This document shows, in pieces, positions 1 through 7,913 of a DNA stretch of 12,991 nucleotides; positions within the stretch are counted from its first letter, which is position 1; each line of letters starts with the position of its first letter. The DNA is from Chloroflexota bacterium (GTDB taxonomy: Bacteria > Chloroflexota > Chloroflexia > Thermomicrobiales > UBA6265), in assembly GCA_023424355.1 (NCBI GenBank), contig JAFAEA010000246.1, positions 1 to 12,991 of the forward strand, given 5' to 3'. Under the pieces are notes generated by a model, which was not told the origin of the DNA, searched no databases, and worked only from the letters and a program-made list of their open reading frames with translations. The position numbers were made by a program, and so were the translations under genes.

Positions 1-37
1 CTCCGGTCGATGGTCACCCACGAGGGGTGACGCTACC
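1..37 (-). repeat. Truncated REP-pair (BIME-like) unit at left edge
   Basis: Read on the minus strand from position 37, this has a GGTAGC foot (37-32), a perfect 7-bp stem GTCACCC/GGGTGAC (31-25 with 19-13) and a 5-nt loop CTCGT. It then has a 7-nt linker CATCGAC and the first bases (CGGAG) of what would be a second hairpin, cut by the window edge. The 6-7-5-7-7 layout is the same as the units at 11790-12131, whose linker is AATCGAA. The stem bases differ but still pair. It lies 20 nt past the stop codon of the 365-residue gene, the usual 3'-end position for REP elements. Being cut off, its second half is inferred. Confidence 0.7.
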
Positions 38-57
38 CAATGGGTTGGCAACTTTCT

Positions 58-1155
58 CTATCTGGGGGATGCGGTCCTCCAAACATGTGTGCCTTGCTGA
101 TAGACATATTCCCAGAGCACGCCGTGGTCGACAGAAAGCTGTTCGGTGAACCACCAGGTGTCATCAGGATTCCAGCCGGCGATGACGCTGGCTGTTTCCG
201 CATCTATTGGAATTGCTGTGCCAGCAGAGGCGAGATAGGCGGCGACGGAGAGGTGAACCCCATCGAACTCCCGAGCAATGGCATGCCAATCTGGCATGAT
301 CCAGATGCCGACGCGACCAGTGGTGTGGTACCAATCGTTTCTCTTCTCGTTGGTGACCTCCAACGGATATCGACGGCAGAGATTGGCCCAATCTTCGACG
401 CGACCGATTTCCAGAATCCGTGGATTTGACGGGAGATGAACACGAGAAATCATCGCCCGCTGGTAACCAACATCCTCGCTGAACCAGAGCCCCGCCGGAG
501 TGCCATCTTCAAGACTGCGACTGGTGTGAGGCAGCGCAATTGGTGGAATGGACCACCAAACTCCGGTGCTGTTGCCGATTTCTTCCTGGCTTGGTTCGTC
601 TTGCTCGGTCACTTGCGGTGTAGATGGCTGATTACGCCACTGGACGAGTTGAGCCATTACAGAATCCAAAAATGGCCGATAGTCGCCCCACCAGATCCAG
701 GATTGCTCCCGCGTATCCCACCCAGAACTCCACCAGTCTGTATGCGGCGACCGGGCGATATGCACCGCGACACGGTGAAGTGCCTCCCGCATGACAGGAG
801 TTGCCGCCAGAATGTCCGAGCCATCCGGGGGCTGCCAGTACATAGCCGCCATCACCGATTGATGCAGGGAATGTCGCAGCAATTCTGGCGTGGGTTCAGC
901 TAGAGGCACCTCCGAGAGCAGTGAGGCAACGAGTTCTGGTGTGGCAGAAGCCTCGTCATCCTCACCGTCTCCAAGAGCAACTCGTACAACGGACGTTCCC
1001 CTGCCGGGATCGAGGTCGTACGCAGCATCGCCCACGGCGCGATGAAATCGCCATTCCTCATCTTGAGGAAACGCCAACCGTTGTGATTCCAGCGCGTATT
1101 CGAGTAAGAGTCGGCGGCCGCGAGGACCAGCCAGAAGTGTTGCTGGATCCATCAT
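58..1155 (-). CDS. Conserved hypothetical protein, tryptophan-rich, 365 aa
   Basis: I do not recognise an enzyme family. The product is soluble-looking, without signal peptide or membrane helix, and contains 21 tryptophans in 365 residues, many in pairs (DWW, IWW, VWW, TWW). A linker rich in Q, E, S and T near residues 175-200 separates an N-terminal half from a C-terminal half. The C-terminal half runs from a VWWSIPP motif to a GWNPDDTWWF motif near residue 330 and resembles hypothetical proteins I recall from actinobacteria; that resemblance is from memory and unverified. The start ATG at 1155 is followed at once by a second ATG (1152), with AAGG 5-8 nt upstream. A terminator at 1205-1235 separates it from the oxidase operon, so it is probably transcribed on its own. 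A REP hairpin lies just past its stop. Confidence 0.75.
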   Translation of the reverse strand: MMDPATLLAGPRGRRLLLEYALESQRLAFPQDEEWRFHRAVGDAAYDLDPGRGTSVVRVALGDGEDDEASATPELVASLLSEVPLAEPTPELLRHSLHQSVMAAMYWQPPDGSDILAATPVMREALHRVAVHIARSPHTDWWSSGWDTREQSWIWWGDYRPFLDSVMAQLVQWRNQPSTPQVTEQDEPSQEEIGNSTGVWWSIPPIALPHTSRSLEDGTPAGLWFSEDVGYQRAMISRVHLPSNPRILEIGRVEDWANLCRRYPLEVTNEKRNDWYHTTGRVGIWIMPDWHAIAREFDGVHLSVAAYLASAGTAIPIDAETASVIAGWNPDDTWWFTEQLSVDHGVLWEYVYQQGTHVWRTASPR

Positions 1156-1204
1156 ACGAACCTTACATCTGGATACTGGTGCATACCTTCACGTTAGCAG
1201 ACAC

Positions 1205-1235
1205 AAAACGAGGCATGCAATGCATGCCTCGTTTT
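1205..1235. terminator. Bidirectional intrinsic terminator after the oxidase operon
   Basis: A perfect 14-bp stem (1205-1218 with 1222-1235, ending GGCATGC/GCATGCC) has a 3-nt loop AAT. The outer four pairs are A-T, giving a four-base T run after the GC-rich core in either direction. On the minus strand it lies about 22 nt past the stop of the last operon gene. It should end the ctaC-to-1258 transcript before the 365-residue gene. The short T run makes the exact efficiency uncertain. Confidence 0.8.
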
Positions 1236-1257
1236 CCTGAATTCATATTGATAAGAA

Positions 1258-1890
1258 CTACTTGACCTTATCGGCAGCGGAGACGTGCTTCGGCTTGCCG
1301 CGGGTCATGCCTTCCGGTGGAGCGGTCCAGCCGAGGGCTTCGGTTTCATCGCCCTTGATGGCGAGGAATGCGGACCGGGTTTCCGGATATACGGCGGTGA
1401 TGGCTTCGTACGGGATCCAGAGCTCCTTGCTGGCGCTCTTCACGCCGGTGGCGTAGATCATACCGCTGTATTTGCGGCCGTAATCCACTCCGCCTGGCAG
1501 AATACCTTCGACTGTCGCAAGGGTGCCGCTCGCCGCGTAGAGGGTGTAGCCCTCGGCGATATCGGCGATGGTGCCTGGTTCACCGAATTTGGCACGGGCA
1601 TCGACCGGTGGCAGAGCACCATCCCACATGCCAACAGAACCGATGGCAACTTCCTTACCGAGGAAGCCGGTGCCATCTGGCTGGCGGGAAAGGAACGACA
1701 TGATCGCGATCACCCCGAGCAGAATTCCGATACCAATCCAGAGTTCTGGACGGTCGAGGCGATCCTTCTCTCCACCCTGGTATGCACCAATAAAGGTACG
1801 GCCAATGGTGATGATGAGGATACCGATGACAATGAGGAACCCGATGGGTACCGCAAATGAATCCAGATACTGCTGCCGGAATTTGTTCAT
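1258..1890 (-). CDS. Membrane-anchored hypothetical protein, last gene of cta operon
   Basis: This 210-residue protein has two predicted membrane helices near residues 12-34 and 49-68. About 140 residues of mixed polar sequence follow. The C-terminal part (about 120-190) alternates short hydrophobic strands (TLATVEGIL, GMIYATGV, ELWIPYEAITAVYP, AFLAIKG). This looks like a small beta-barrel of the PRC-barrel kind, which is inference from the pattern only. The tail is basic. The start has AAGG about 2 nt upstream and AGGGGAG further back. It sits 24 nt after the 142-residue gene and before the operon terminator, so it is probably co-transcribed with the oxidase. A role in oxidase assembly or stability is suggested by position alone. 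Confidence 0.75.
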   Translation of the reverse strand: MNKFRQQYLDSFAVPIGFLIVIGILIITIGRTFIGAYQGGEKDRLDRPELWIGIGILLGVIAIMSFLSRQPDGTGFLGKEVAIGSVGMWDGALPPVDARAKFGEPGTIADIAEGYTLYAASGTLATVEGILPGGVDYGRKYSGMIYATGVKSASKELWIPYEAITAVYPETRSAFLAIKGDETEALGWTAPPEGMTRGKPKHVSAADKVK

Positions 1891-1914
1891 ACCTTCTCTC
1901 CCCTGTAACCCACG

Positions 1915-2343
1915 TTATCGATTTTGTTCCGTGCGGGTTCGAATTTGCTCGAGCCGCTTCTTTTCTTCCTCAGTTAGTGGCGTCATATCCGATGCGTTCA
2001 TTATAGAGAACTCGCTGCGCCTGTAGAGCATTGCCTGCTTGCGTGCCTTACGCAACCGCAGTTTCCAGGCGATTACTCCGCTGAGTGCAACGATCGGAAT
2101 GATGAACCAATACCATGTGGTAGATATGATATACGCCCACGATTTCTCGGTTCCGGCCTCCGAAGAGTGCCTGCCAACTACCAAAATAACGGCGATAGTT
2201 GCCAACTTGAACGCGAATAGTGTCCAGATAACTGCCCAACCGCTGAAGCGCTCATCGGCGAGCATTTTATGTTCGGCCTCCATACGGCGAACAGCCTGTT
2301 CGGAGTATGAAGGTGGTGGCGGAGATTGTATTGGAACGGCCAT
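1915..2343 (-). CDS. Two-helix membrane hypothetical protein in cta operon
   Basis: The product is 142 residues. A proline-rich N-terminus and a short charged stretch precede two predicted membrane helices (about 36-57 and 69-94). A very basic segment (LRLRKARKQ, about 95-103) follows and should face the cytoplasm. The acidic/basic C-terminal helix (TEEEKKRLEQIRTRTEQ, about 124-140) could form a short coiled coil. The ribosome site AAGGGAGGT lies 6 nt before the ATG, the best in this part of the operon. Its start is 28 nt from the ctaG stop. I do not recognise the family. Its place directly after ctaG suggests a lineage-specific oxidase accessory factor. Confidence 0.75.
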   Translation of the reverse strand: MAVPIQSPPPPSYSEQAVRRMEAEHKMLADERFSGWAVIWTLFAFKLATIAVILVVGRHSSEAGTEKSWAYIISTTWYWFIIPIVALSGVIAWKLRLRKARKQAMLYRRSEFSIMNASDMTPLTEEEKKRLEQIRTRTEQNR

Positions 2344-2371
2344 ATCCGCACCTCCCTTCGTCCTGCCAAAC

Positions 2372-3295
2372 CTAGGTCGTGTGTATTCCTGCCGGCTCCT
2401 TCACTGGCACGATACGCTGAACCCTTGCCCCGGAACGGATTGCTTCCTGGTCCTTCTTTTCCTCTGCCGCGGCAAATCGGAGGAAGATGACGGTAATCAT
2501 CACCAGGAAAACGGTATTCATACCAACCCACATGATGAGGCCGCTGATCTGCTGATCCTCGGCGACACTCAAACCCCATGGCCGCTGATTGGATTCAGCG
2601 TAGTGCGGATACAGCCCAGGGGCTGCGTATACGATCATGGCGCCAACCACACCACTCGGGAGGGTTTGCAGGAACAGGTACAGGCATTTCATGAGCGGTG
2701 ATAGCTGTGGTGCTTCGGAAATAGGGCTCATGATTGGCCAGAAGAACAGGAATCCGGTTACCAGGAAGAACGCGTGCTGCAACGCATGCACGAACTGGTT
2801 CTTCAGCGTGATGTTGTACAGATCCGGGAAGTGCCAAAGAACGATGATCATGCTGGCGAGCACGAATCCCGGAAGCGCCTTCGGAGCTCTGGTGAGCATG
2901 AATCTGGTAACAGGATTATTCAGCAGTGGCTTGTACACCCACGCCGGAGTTCCCTTGATCCAGCACGGTACCACCGCAAACATGAGCAACAGGTGCTGCA
3001 CCATGTGGGCGCTGGCCCAGAAGTAGTAGCTCCAGTCGTCCAACGGTGGTCCAAGCGAGATCAGCAATAGCACCTGGCCAAGCAGGAACCAGCGAATCTG
3101 CGCATTGGTGACGGGACGGTTCTCGGCGCCTGGCCGTCGACGATTCAACGGACCAATTACCGCGAAGTAACCGGCGGTCATAAGCATAATCACCAGTGCT
3201 GTGGCTGGATCGATCATCCAGTGTGTGTAGAGGCCACCGACTGGTTCGGGGCCTCCCACGTGAAGAAGTGGTGATGTATGCAACGGTTGAAGCAT
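2372..3295 (-). CDS. ctaG: Cytochrome c oxidase assembly factor CtaG (caa3 type)
   Basis: This polytopic membrane protein of 307 residues belongs to the CtaG/caa3_CtaG family, needed in Bacillus for making active caa3 oxidase and thought to act in copper-site assembly. Visible family traits are the entry segment HWMIDPAT (25-32), AHMVQHLLL with H97 and H101 (96-104), LWHFPDLYN with H155 (153-161), HALQHAFFL with H170 and H174, and DQQISGLIMW near 248-257. The conserved histidines within membrane segments are the candidate metal ligands. About seven hydrophobic stretches are present, with a basic cytoplasmic tail. The ATG at 3295 has no clear ribosome site; an ATG at residue 27 is the alternative start. 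This is the Bacillus CtaG, unrelated to the Cox11-type protein that is sometimes also called CtaG. Confidence 0.9.
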   Translation of the reverse strand: MLQPLHTSPLLHVGGPEPVGGLYTHWMIDPATALVIMLMTAGYFAVIGPLNRRRPGAENRPVTNAQIRWFLLGQVLLLISLGPPLDDWSYYFWASAHMVQHLLLMFAVVPCWIKGTPAWVYKPLLNNPVTRFMLTRAPKALPGFVLASMIIVLWHFPDLYNITLKNQFVHALQHAFFLVTGFLFFWPIMSPISEAPQLSPLMKCLYLFLQTLPSGVVGAMIVYAAPGLYPHYAESNQRPWGLSVAEDQQISGLIMWVGMNTVFLVMITVIFLRFAAAEEKKDQEAIRSGARVQRIVPVKEPAGIHTT

Positions 3296-3330
3296 TTAAG
3301 GGACTATCGCTCTCGTAACGTTACCCGACG

Positions 3331-3696
3331 CTAATCGCGGCTGGGCTTATCTGGGAAAATACTCATATTGCCGTGGAAGACTGATGCATTGTCGTAATAC
3401 ATCACTACCCACAGAGCAATAAACATGATGATGCTGATGATGAGCGCCGCACCGAAAATACCGGTGAGCAGCTTGTCATCGAACTTAAGGTGCATGAAGT
3501 AGCCGACCACCACCACGAACTTGATGGCAGAAAGCGCGATCAGCAAGGGAACCAGTACACCCTCGAGTGCCGGGATGTAGTAGATCGCCACTTCGATGGC
3601 AGTGATGATGCCGAGCATGATCGCGATGCGTACATACGCATTCAGCGAAGGATGTCCGGCATGGTCGTCGTGTGCGTGTGCAACTGCACTAGACAT
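3331..3696 (-). CDS. ctaF: Cytochrome c oxidase subunit IV (CtaF/CoxD type)
   Basis: This small 121-residue subunit of the caa3 oxidase has a histidine-rich N-terminus and three membrane helices (about 20-41, 46-67 and 79-101). The family signature is visible at residues 59-73 (KFVVVVGYFMHLKFD), matching the KF-x-x-V-x-x-FMHLK pattern of prokaryotic subunit IV. It probably stabilises subunit I and the copper centre, as known for related quinol and caa3 oxidases. GGGAGGG lies 8 nt before the ATG, and the start is only 14 nt from the ctaE stop, so translation is closely linked. The length is normal for the family. Confidence 0.9.
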   Translation of the reverse strand: MSSAVAHAHDDHAGHPSLNAYVRIAIMLGIITAIEVAIYYIPALEGVLVPLLIALSAIKFVVVVGYFMHLKFDDKLLTGIFGAALIISIIMFIALWVVMYYDNASVFHGNMSIFPDKPSRD

Positions 3697-3710
3697 GGCT
3701 TATGCCCTCC

Positions 3711-4433
3711 CTAGAATCGCTGTATCAGCGTTTGCGCAATCTCCAGGCCACGGGAAACATGTTCGCCGCCGCCTTCCGCTTCGTTGTACGGCAACAGGTA
3801 CACGAGCGTGAAGATCACAATCCAGACGATATCCACAAAGTGCCAGTACAAGCCGGCGATCTCCAGAGTCATGGAGTTCTCGGCCTTGAGGCCACCGCGG
3901 AGACTGACGAACAAGAGCGCCAGCAGCCACAGCACGCCCAACCCCACGTGCAAGCCGTGGAAACCGGTAAGTGTGAAGAACGAGCTACCGAAGATATTGC
4001 CCTGCAGGGTGAGACCTTCGTGATAGAACTCGGTGAATTCGAAGAACTGACCACCAAGGAAGGTAAGGCCAAGAATCGCTGTAGCAGCGAGCCAAATGCG
4101 CGAGTTGCGGATGTGACCCTTCTGCAGGCTACCGAGGCTCAGCACCATGGTGAGCGAGCTCATGAGCAGCACGAAGGCGCTCACCGAGGTGAACGGGATA
4201 TCGATCAGTTCATGAGGGAACGGACCAACACCCAATTCAACTGCGCGGTTGCGGTAGATCATGTAGGTCGCGATGAGCGAACCAAAGAACATACAGTCGC
4301 TAGCCAGGAACAACCACATCATCAACTTGCGGTTTTCGATGCCTGTTCCTTCATGTGCCGGCTCGTGCCCGCCATGGTCATCGATATGACCGTGGCCGGC
4401 AGAAGCTGGCGAGACATCCAGAGTTTGTGCCAT
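3711..4433 (-). CDS. ctaE: Cytochrome c oxidase subunit III
   Basis: This 240-residue subunit III is of the short bacterial form with five helices expected. The N-terminus is rich in histidine, as in several caa3 oxidases. Family motifs seen are LFLASDCMFFGSL (41-53), QFFEFTEFYHEG (129-140), FHGLHVGLG (158-166) and YWHFVDIVWIVIF (196-208). In LFLASDCMFF the position that is usually glutamate is Asp46, a conservative change. Subunit III surrounds subunit I and maintains proton uptake; it has no redox cofactor. GGGGAGG lies 7 nt before the ATG, and the gene is 21 nt downstream of ctaD. Confidence 0.93.
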   Translation of the reverse strand: MAQTLDVSPASAGHGHIDDHGGHEPAHEGTGIENRKLMMWLFLASDCMFFGSLIATYMIYRNRAVELGVGPFPHELIDIPFTSVSAFVLLMSSLTMVLSLGSLQKGHIRNSRIWLAATAILGLTFLGGQFFEFTEFYHEGLTLQGNIFGSSFFTLTGFHGLHVGLGVLWLLALLFVSLRGGLKAENSMTLEIAGLYWHFVDIVWIVIFTLVYLLPYNEAEGGGEHVSRGLEIAQTLIQRF

Positions 4434-4454
4434 GTTACGTCCTCCCCAGGAAGC

Positions 4455-6377
4455 CTAGTGCAGGCCTTCGACGCCGGTTGGTTCGAATGCCCAGGCAAAG
4501 ATGCCCCAAAGCAGCGCCACAAGACCGGCCATAGAAACAAGTGAAATAGCCAACGGGCCCATGTAGAAGAGCGTGATGTTCTCGAACAGGAAACCAATGC
4601 CCATGAAGAACATGCCAGCGGCGGCTACGAATGGCCAGAAGCTTGGGTTCGGCAGATGCACATGTGCGCCTGCATCCGGACCGAGCACGAGTTCTTCGCT
4701 CTCGATGTAGGCTGGAGCATCGTCGCCATGACCATACTTTTCGGCCCACAGCGGATCGCGGCTGGCCACAACCGGCTGCTCGGCGAAGTTGTACACCGGC
4801 GGCGGGCTGGTGGTGGCCCATTCGAGTGTCGGAGCATCCCACGGGTTGGCGCCCGAGCGCTTGCCCTTCTTGAGCGATGTACCGATGTTGTACAGCAAGA
4901 GCAACATACCGAAGCCCAGGATGTACGCGCCGAAGGTGACGATCATGTTCCAGAAGTTCCAGCCGGCACCCTCACCATAGGTGTAGTAGCGGCGTGGCAT
5001 ACCTTCGAGACCAAGGAAGTGCATCGGGAAGAAGGTTGCGTTGAAGCCGACAAACGTGGCCCAGAAGTTGAACTTGCCGAGCTTCTCGTCCATCAATCGT
5101 CCGGTGATCTTCGGGAAGTAGTAGTAGATACCACCGATCAAACCGAAGACAGAACCGCCGAAGAGCACGTAGTGGAAGTGAGCGATAAGGAAGTAGCTAT
5201 CGTTGTGATGCGCATCAATCGGCACAGTAGCGTGCATAACACCGGAAATACCACCGATGGTAAACATGCTGATCATACCGACGGTAAACATCATCGCCGT
5301 GGTAAAGCGTATCTGCCCCAGCGCCATGGTTCCGAGCCAGTTGAAAATCTTCACACCGGTCGGGATGGCGATGGTCATTGTGGTGGCACTGAACACCGCA
5401 TTAGCGGTTGGGCCCATGCCTGTGGTGAACATGTGGTGCGCCCACACGCCGAAGCCCAGGAAGGCGATGGCAGCGGTGGCGTACACCATGATGCTGTAAC
5501 CAAACAGCGGCTTGCGGCTGAAGGTTGGCACGATTTCAGAAACGATACCGAACACCGGCAGGATCATGATGTAGACCTCGGGGTGACCGAAGATCCAGAA
5601 CAGGTGCTGCCACAGCAGCGGATCACCGCCAGCGGCCACAACGTAGAAGTTGGTGCCAACCCAGCGATCGAGCATCAGGAAGATGATAGCGACGGTAATG
5701 GCCGGGAACGCCATGATCAGCAGAATGCTGGTGATGAGCGTGGTCCAGCTGAAGATCGGCATGCGCATGAGCGACATACCAGGTGCGCGCATATTAAGGA
5801 TGGTCACAATAAAGTTGAACGCACCGAGCATCGAGGAGATACCCGAGATGGTGAGACCAACGATCCAGAAATCGACTGCGCGAGAGGGGTTCCAGGCGAG
5901 ATCGGTAAGCGGAGCGTATGCGTACCAACCCTGGTTCGGAGCGTTGCCCACAAACCAGCCGAGGTTGAGGATGATACCTGCCGAAAGGAACAGCCAGTAA
6001 CTAAAGGCGTTCAGGCGAGGCATACCCACATCGCGCGCTCCAATTTGGAGCGGCATCACATAGTTCCAGAAAGCTACGGTCAACGGCATAACACCAAGGA
6101 AGATCATGGTGGTGCCGTGCATGGTGAAGAGCTCGTTGTAGAGCTTTTCATCAATGAGGCCATTGCCGCTGGTGATGAGCTGGGTGCGGATGAGCAATGC
6201 CTCCAGACCACCAAGCATAAGGAAGAAGATCGCAGTAACGCCGTACATGACGCCGATCTTCTTATGGTCGATGGTGGTCATCCAATCCCACACACCGCGC
6301 CGTTGTTTTGACCCCACTGTTGAACTTGTTCCGGCCTGAACCGGAGTGTTCACCTGAGGCTGTGCTATAGACGCCAT
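4455..6377 (-). CDS. ctaD: Cytochrome c oxidase subunit I (haem a / haem a3-CuB)
   Basis: The catalytic subunit, 640 residues, reduces oxygen to water and pumps protons. Haem ligands are visible: H87 (TMHGTTM) and H402 for low-spin haem a, and H400 for the oxygen-binding haem. CuB ligands are H265, H314 and H315. The H265-P-E267-V-Y269 motif carries the cross-linked tyrosine and the D-channel glutamate, which places it in the A1 family. PLQIGARDVGMPRLN (109-123) is the expected loop after helix III. Two extra helices at the C-terminus (about 580-600 and 605-630) follow an acidic linker, as in Bacillus CtaD with 14 helices. GGAG lies 6 nt before the ATG. It is separated from ctaC by 62 nt that can form small hairpins. 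Confidence 0.97.
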   Translation of the reverse strand: MASIAQPQVNTPVQAGTSSTVGSKQRRGVWDWMTTIDHKKIGVMYGVTAIFFLMLGGLEALLIRTQLITSGNGLIDEKLYNELFTMHGTTMIFLGVMPLTVAFWNYVMPLQIGARDVGMPRLNAFSYWLFLSAGIILNLGWFVGNAPNQGWYAYAPLTDLAWNPSRAVDFWIVGLTISGISSMLGAFNFIVTILNMRAPGMSLMRMPIFSWTTLITSILLIMAFPAITVAIIFLMLDRWVGTNFYVVAAGGDPLLWQHLFWIFGHPEVYIMILPVFGIVSEIVPTFSRKPLFGYSIMVYATAAIAFLGFGVWAHHMFTTGMGPTANAVFSATTMTIAIPTGVKIFNWLGTMALGQIRFTTAMMFTVGMISMFTIGGISGVMHATVPIDAHHNDSYFLIAHFHYVLFGGSVFGLIGGIYYYFPKITGRLMDEKLGKFNFWATFVGFNATFFPMHFLGLEGMPRRYYTYGEGAGWNFWNMIVTFGAYILGFGMLLLLYNIGTSLKKGKRSGANPWDAPTLEWATTSPPPVYNFAEQPVVASRDPLWAEKYGHGDDAPAYIESEELVLGPDAGAHVHLPNPSFWPFVAAAGMFFMGIGFLFENITLFYMGPLAISLVSMAGLVALLWGIFAWAFEPTGVEGLH

Positions 6378-6395
6378 CTCGCGCTCCTACCCCTT

Positions 6396-6450
6396 GGCCC
6401 TGCGTTGGGCCCGCGATTGTTTGAGAATCCTCGGCCGTATTACGCGGCCG
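6396..6450. other. Small hairpins in ctaC-ctaD junction
   Basis: Two possible stem-loops lie in the widest gap inside the oxidase operon. One pairs CGGCCG at 6432-6437 with CGGCCG at 6445-6450 around a 7-nt loop that contains the ctaC stop codon. The other pairs GGCCC (6396-6400) with GGGCC (6407-6411). Neither is followed by a T run, so they are not classical terminators. They could affect mRNA processing or stability between subunit II and subunit I. They are short enough to be chance in GC-rich DNA. Confidence 0.3.
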
Positions 6451-7687
6451 GTGTTGCTTCCATATCTTCGGCAGGTGTGGCCTCCGGCGATCCTGCCGGC
6501 TGCTCACCTGTTCCCCATCCATCCGGCGATGTACATCCGCCCTCTGGTGCCATTGAGTAGAGGAAGTCCACGAACTCGTCGGCTTCTTCTGATGTGATCT
6601 CAATGGGCTTTCCGGGCCCGATCTGTGTCGCCATGTAGTTCCCCGGTTTCACTGAGCCAGGGTCCATAATCCATTGCTTCAGATTTTCGGGTGTGGTTTC
6701 CATCATGCCGGCAGCGAATGTTTCGCGGCAGACGAGCATGGTGAGATCCGGACCGAAGGTCGCCGGCGCATTGATACCGGTGAGAGCACCGTTGGTATCG
6801 AAGCCATTGAAGGAGTGGCAGCTGAGGCAGACGCTGAACTTGGCTGGTGCCTGCACAACGCCGGTATCGCCTTCCTGCGGCTTGGCGGAAACAGCCGGGC
6901 TGGTTCGCCAGTTGTTGACCCAGTTGTAGAACTCGTCTTCTTCAACAACAACAATCTTGAACCGCATCCATGCGTGTTGGGCACCGCAGTATTCGGCGCA
7001 TTCGCCGTAGTACTCGCCGGTTTCCGTTGGTGTAATGGAGATGCTGTTCACGTGCCCTGGAATCACATCGAGCTTACCGCTCAGCTGTGGTACCCAGAAG
7101 CTGTGGATCACGTTATTGGAGTACAGGTTGAATACGGTGTTGCGACCCTTCGGGATCACGATCTCGTTGGCCGTGGTTACTTCCAGGTTCTGACCGTTCT
7201 GTACTTCATCCTCGCCGAGGTGGAATTCCCACCACCACTGCTTGCCGTACACATCTACCTGCAGGCTGCCTTCCTGTGCCTGGGCATCGTGATCGAACAG
7301 GATGTTCAGGGTTGGAATGAGGAGCACCAACAGCACAACGGCCGGAATCACGGTCCACACCAGCTCGAGCTGCTTGTGACCATGAACCTGCGGTGGTCGC
7401 TTGGTTTCGTTCTTCTTGCGGCGATAGCGGAGGCTGAGGTACACCACGGCGAACTGCACACCCACAAACACAATGAGTGAGAGCCAGAACACCAGTTTGT
7501 ACAGACCGTGAATATCGTCTGCGGTAGTGGAAGCAGGATCAACGGTTGAATACGGCTTCTCGCCATCTGGTCCGCAAGCGCTCAATACAAGCATTGCGGT
7601 CATCGCGAGCAAACCGAGCGACACCAATTTCGGGATTACCCCGCGCCGTGCCGAGCCGTTTTGCCGATTATGGCGCTGCTCGTCCAT
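6440..7687 (-). CDS. ctaC: Cytochrome c oxidase subunit II with fused cytochrome c (caa3 type)
   Basis: This 415-residue subunit is the electron entry point of the oxidase. A lipoprotein signal ends at LSAC (Cys38), and two membrane helices follow (about 63-86 and 107-131). The CuA domain has all ligands: H195, C230, E232, C234, H238 and M241 (GECAEYCGAQHAWM). The aromatic electron-entry patch WWW is at 151-153. A C-terminal cytochrome c domain carries C287-L-S-C290-H291 and the likely distal ligand M352 (GNYMA). Two further cysteines (320 and 385) flank this domain. The tail after 390 is rich in P, E, A and T and probably disordered. GGGGAGG lies 4 nt before the ATG. It is the first gene of the operon and needs a c-type haem maturation system not present in the window. 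Confidence 0.96.
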   Translation of the reverse strand: MDEQRHNRQNGSARRGVIPKLVSLGLLAMTAMLVLSACGPDGEKPYSTVDPASTTADDIHGLYKLVFWLSLIVFVGVQFAVVYLSLRYRRKKNETKRPPQVHGHKQLELVWTVIPAVVLLVLLIPTLNILFDHDAQAQEGSLQVDVYGKQWWWEFHLGEDEVQNGQNLEVTTANEIVIPKGRNTVFNLYSNNVIHSFWVPQLSGKLDVIPGHVNSISITPTETGEYYGECAEYCGAQHAWMRFKIVVVEEDEFYNWVNNWRTSPAVSAKPQEGDTGVVQAPAKFSVCLSCHSFNGFDTNGALTGINAPATFGPDLTMLVCRETFAAGMMETTPENLKQWIMDPGSVKPGNYMATQIGPGKPIEITSEEADEFVDFLYSMAPEGGCTSPDGWGTGEQPAGSPEATPAEDMEATPAA

Positions 7688-7808
7688 TCTGCCTCCCCAA
7701 TCTCTCCCGGATTGAAATTATCCGGATATCTCCAACACACGTCGGCTGCACAGGTTCCCTTACCCGTGAGCCGTCCATTCTTTCGCTAATTTCCTGTGGA
7801 GCCGCCTG

Positions 7809-7848
7809 GGTGTAGCCCACCCACGGGCACTTACCTCGGCGCTACACC
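7809..7848. repeat. Inverted repeat in the ctaC leader
   Basis: Perfect 8-bp arms GGTGTAGC (7809-7816) and GCTACACC (7841-7848) enclose 24 bases. A small inner stem GCCC (7815-7818) with GGGC (7825-7828) competes with the outer one. If transcription starts near 7877, the structure lies about 30 nt into the ctaC leader. The GTAG at each foot recalls the REP units elsewhere in the window, but the inner hairpins and linker of those units are missing. It could be a decayed REP pair, a leader regulatory element or a protein site. Confidence 0.4.
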
Positions 7849-7883
7849 GCACAGGCACGAGCACAATGTCTCGTGTGTAAGTA

Positions 7884-7913
7884 CGTATACCCAAATCCCG
7901 ACATGTTGGTCAA
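7884..7913 (-). promoter_or_regulatory. Candidate sigma70-type promoter for the cta operon
   Basis: Read on the minus strand: TTGACC (7913-7908), an 18-nt spacer and TATACG (7889-7884). This is four or five matches of six to each consensus box. Transcription would start near 7877, giving a leader of about 190 nt before ctaC. Spacing and position are reasonable, and it is the best match I found by eye in this gap. Confidence 0.45.

Noticed and set aside
40..429. Plus-strand frame of 129 codons
   Set aside because: It is antisense to the 365-residue gene, with no ribosome site and no recognisable protein traits.
4656..6311. Open frame of 551 codons on the plus strand
   Set aside because: It is antisense to ctaD. 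The translation is rich in H, E, D and R as expected from the reverse of membrane-helix codons, so it is a shadow.
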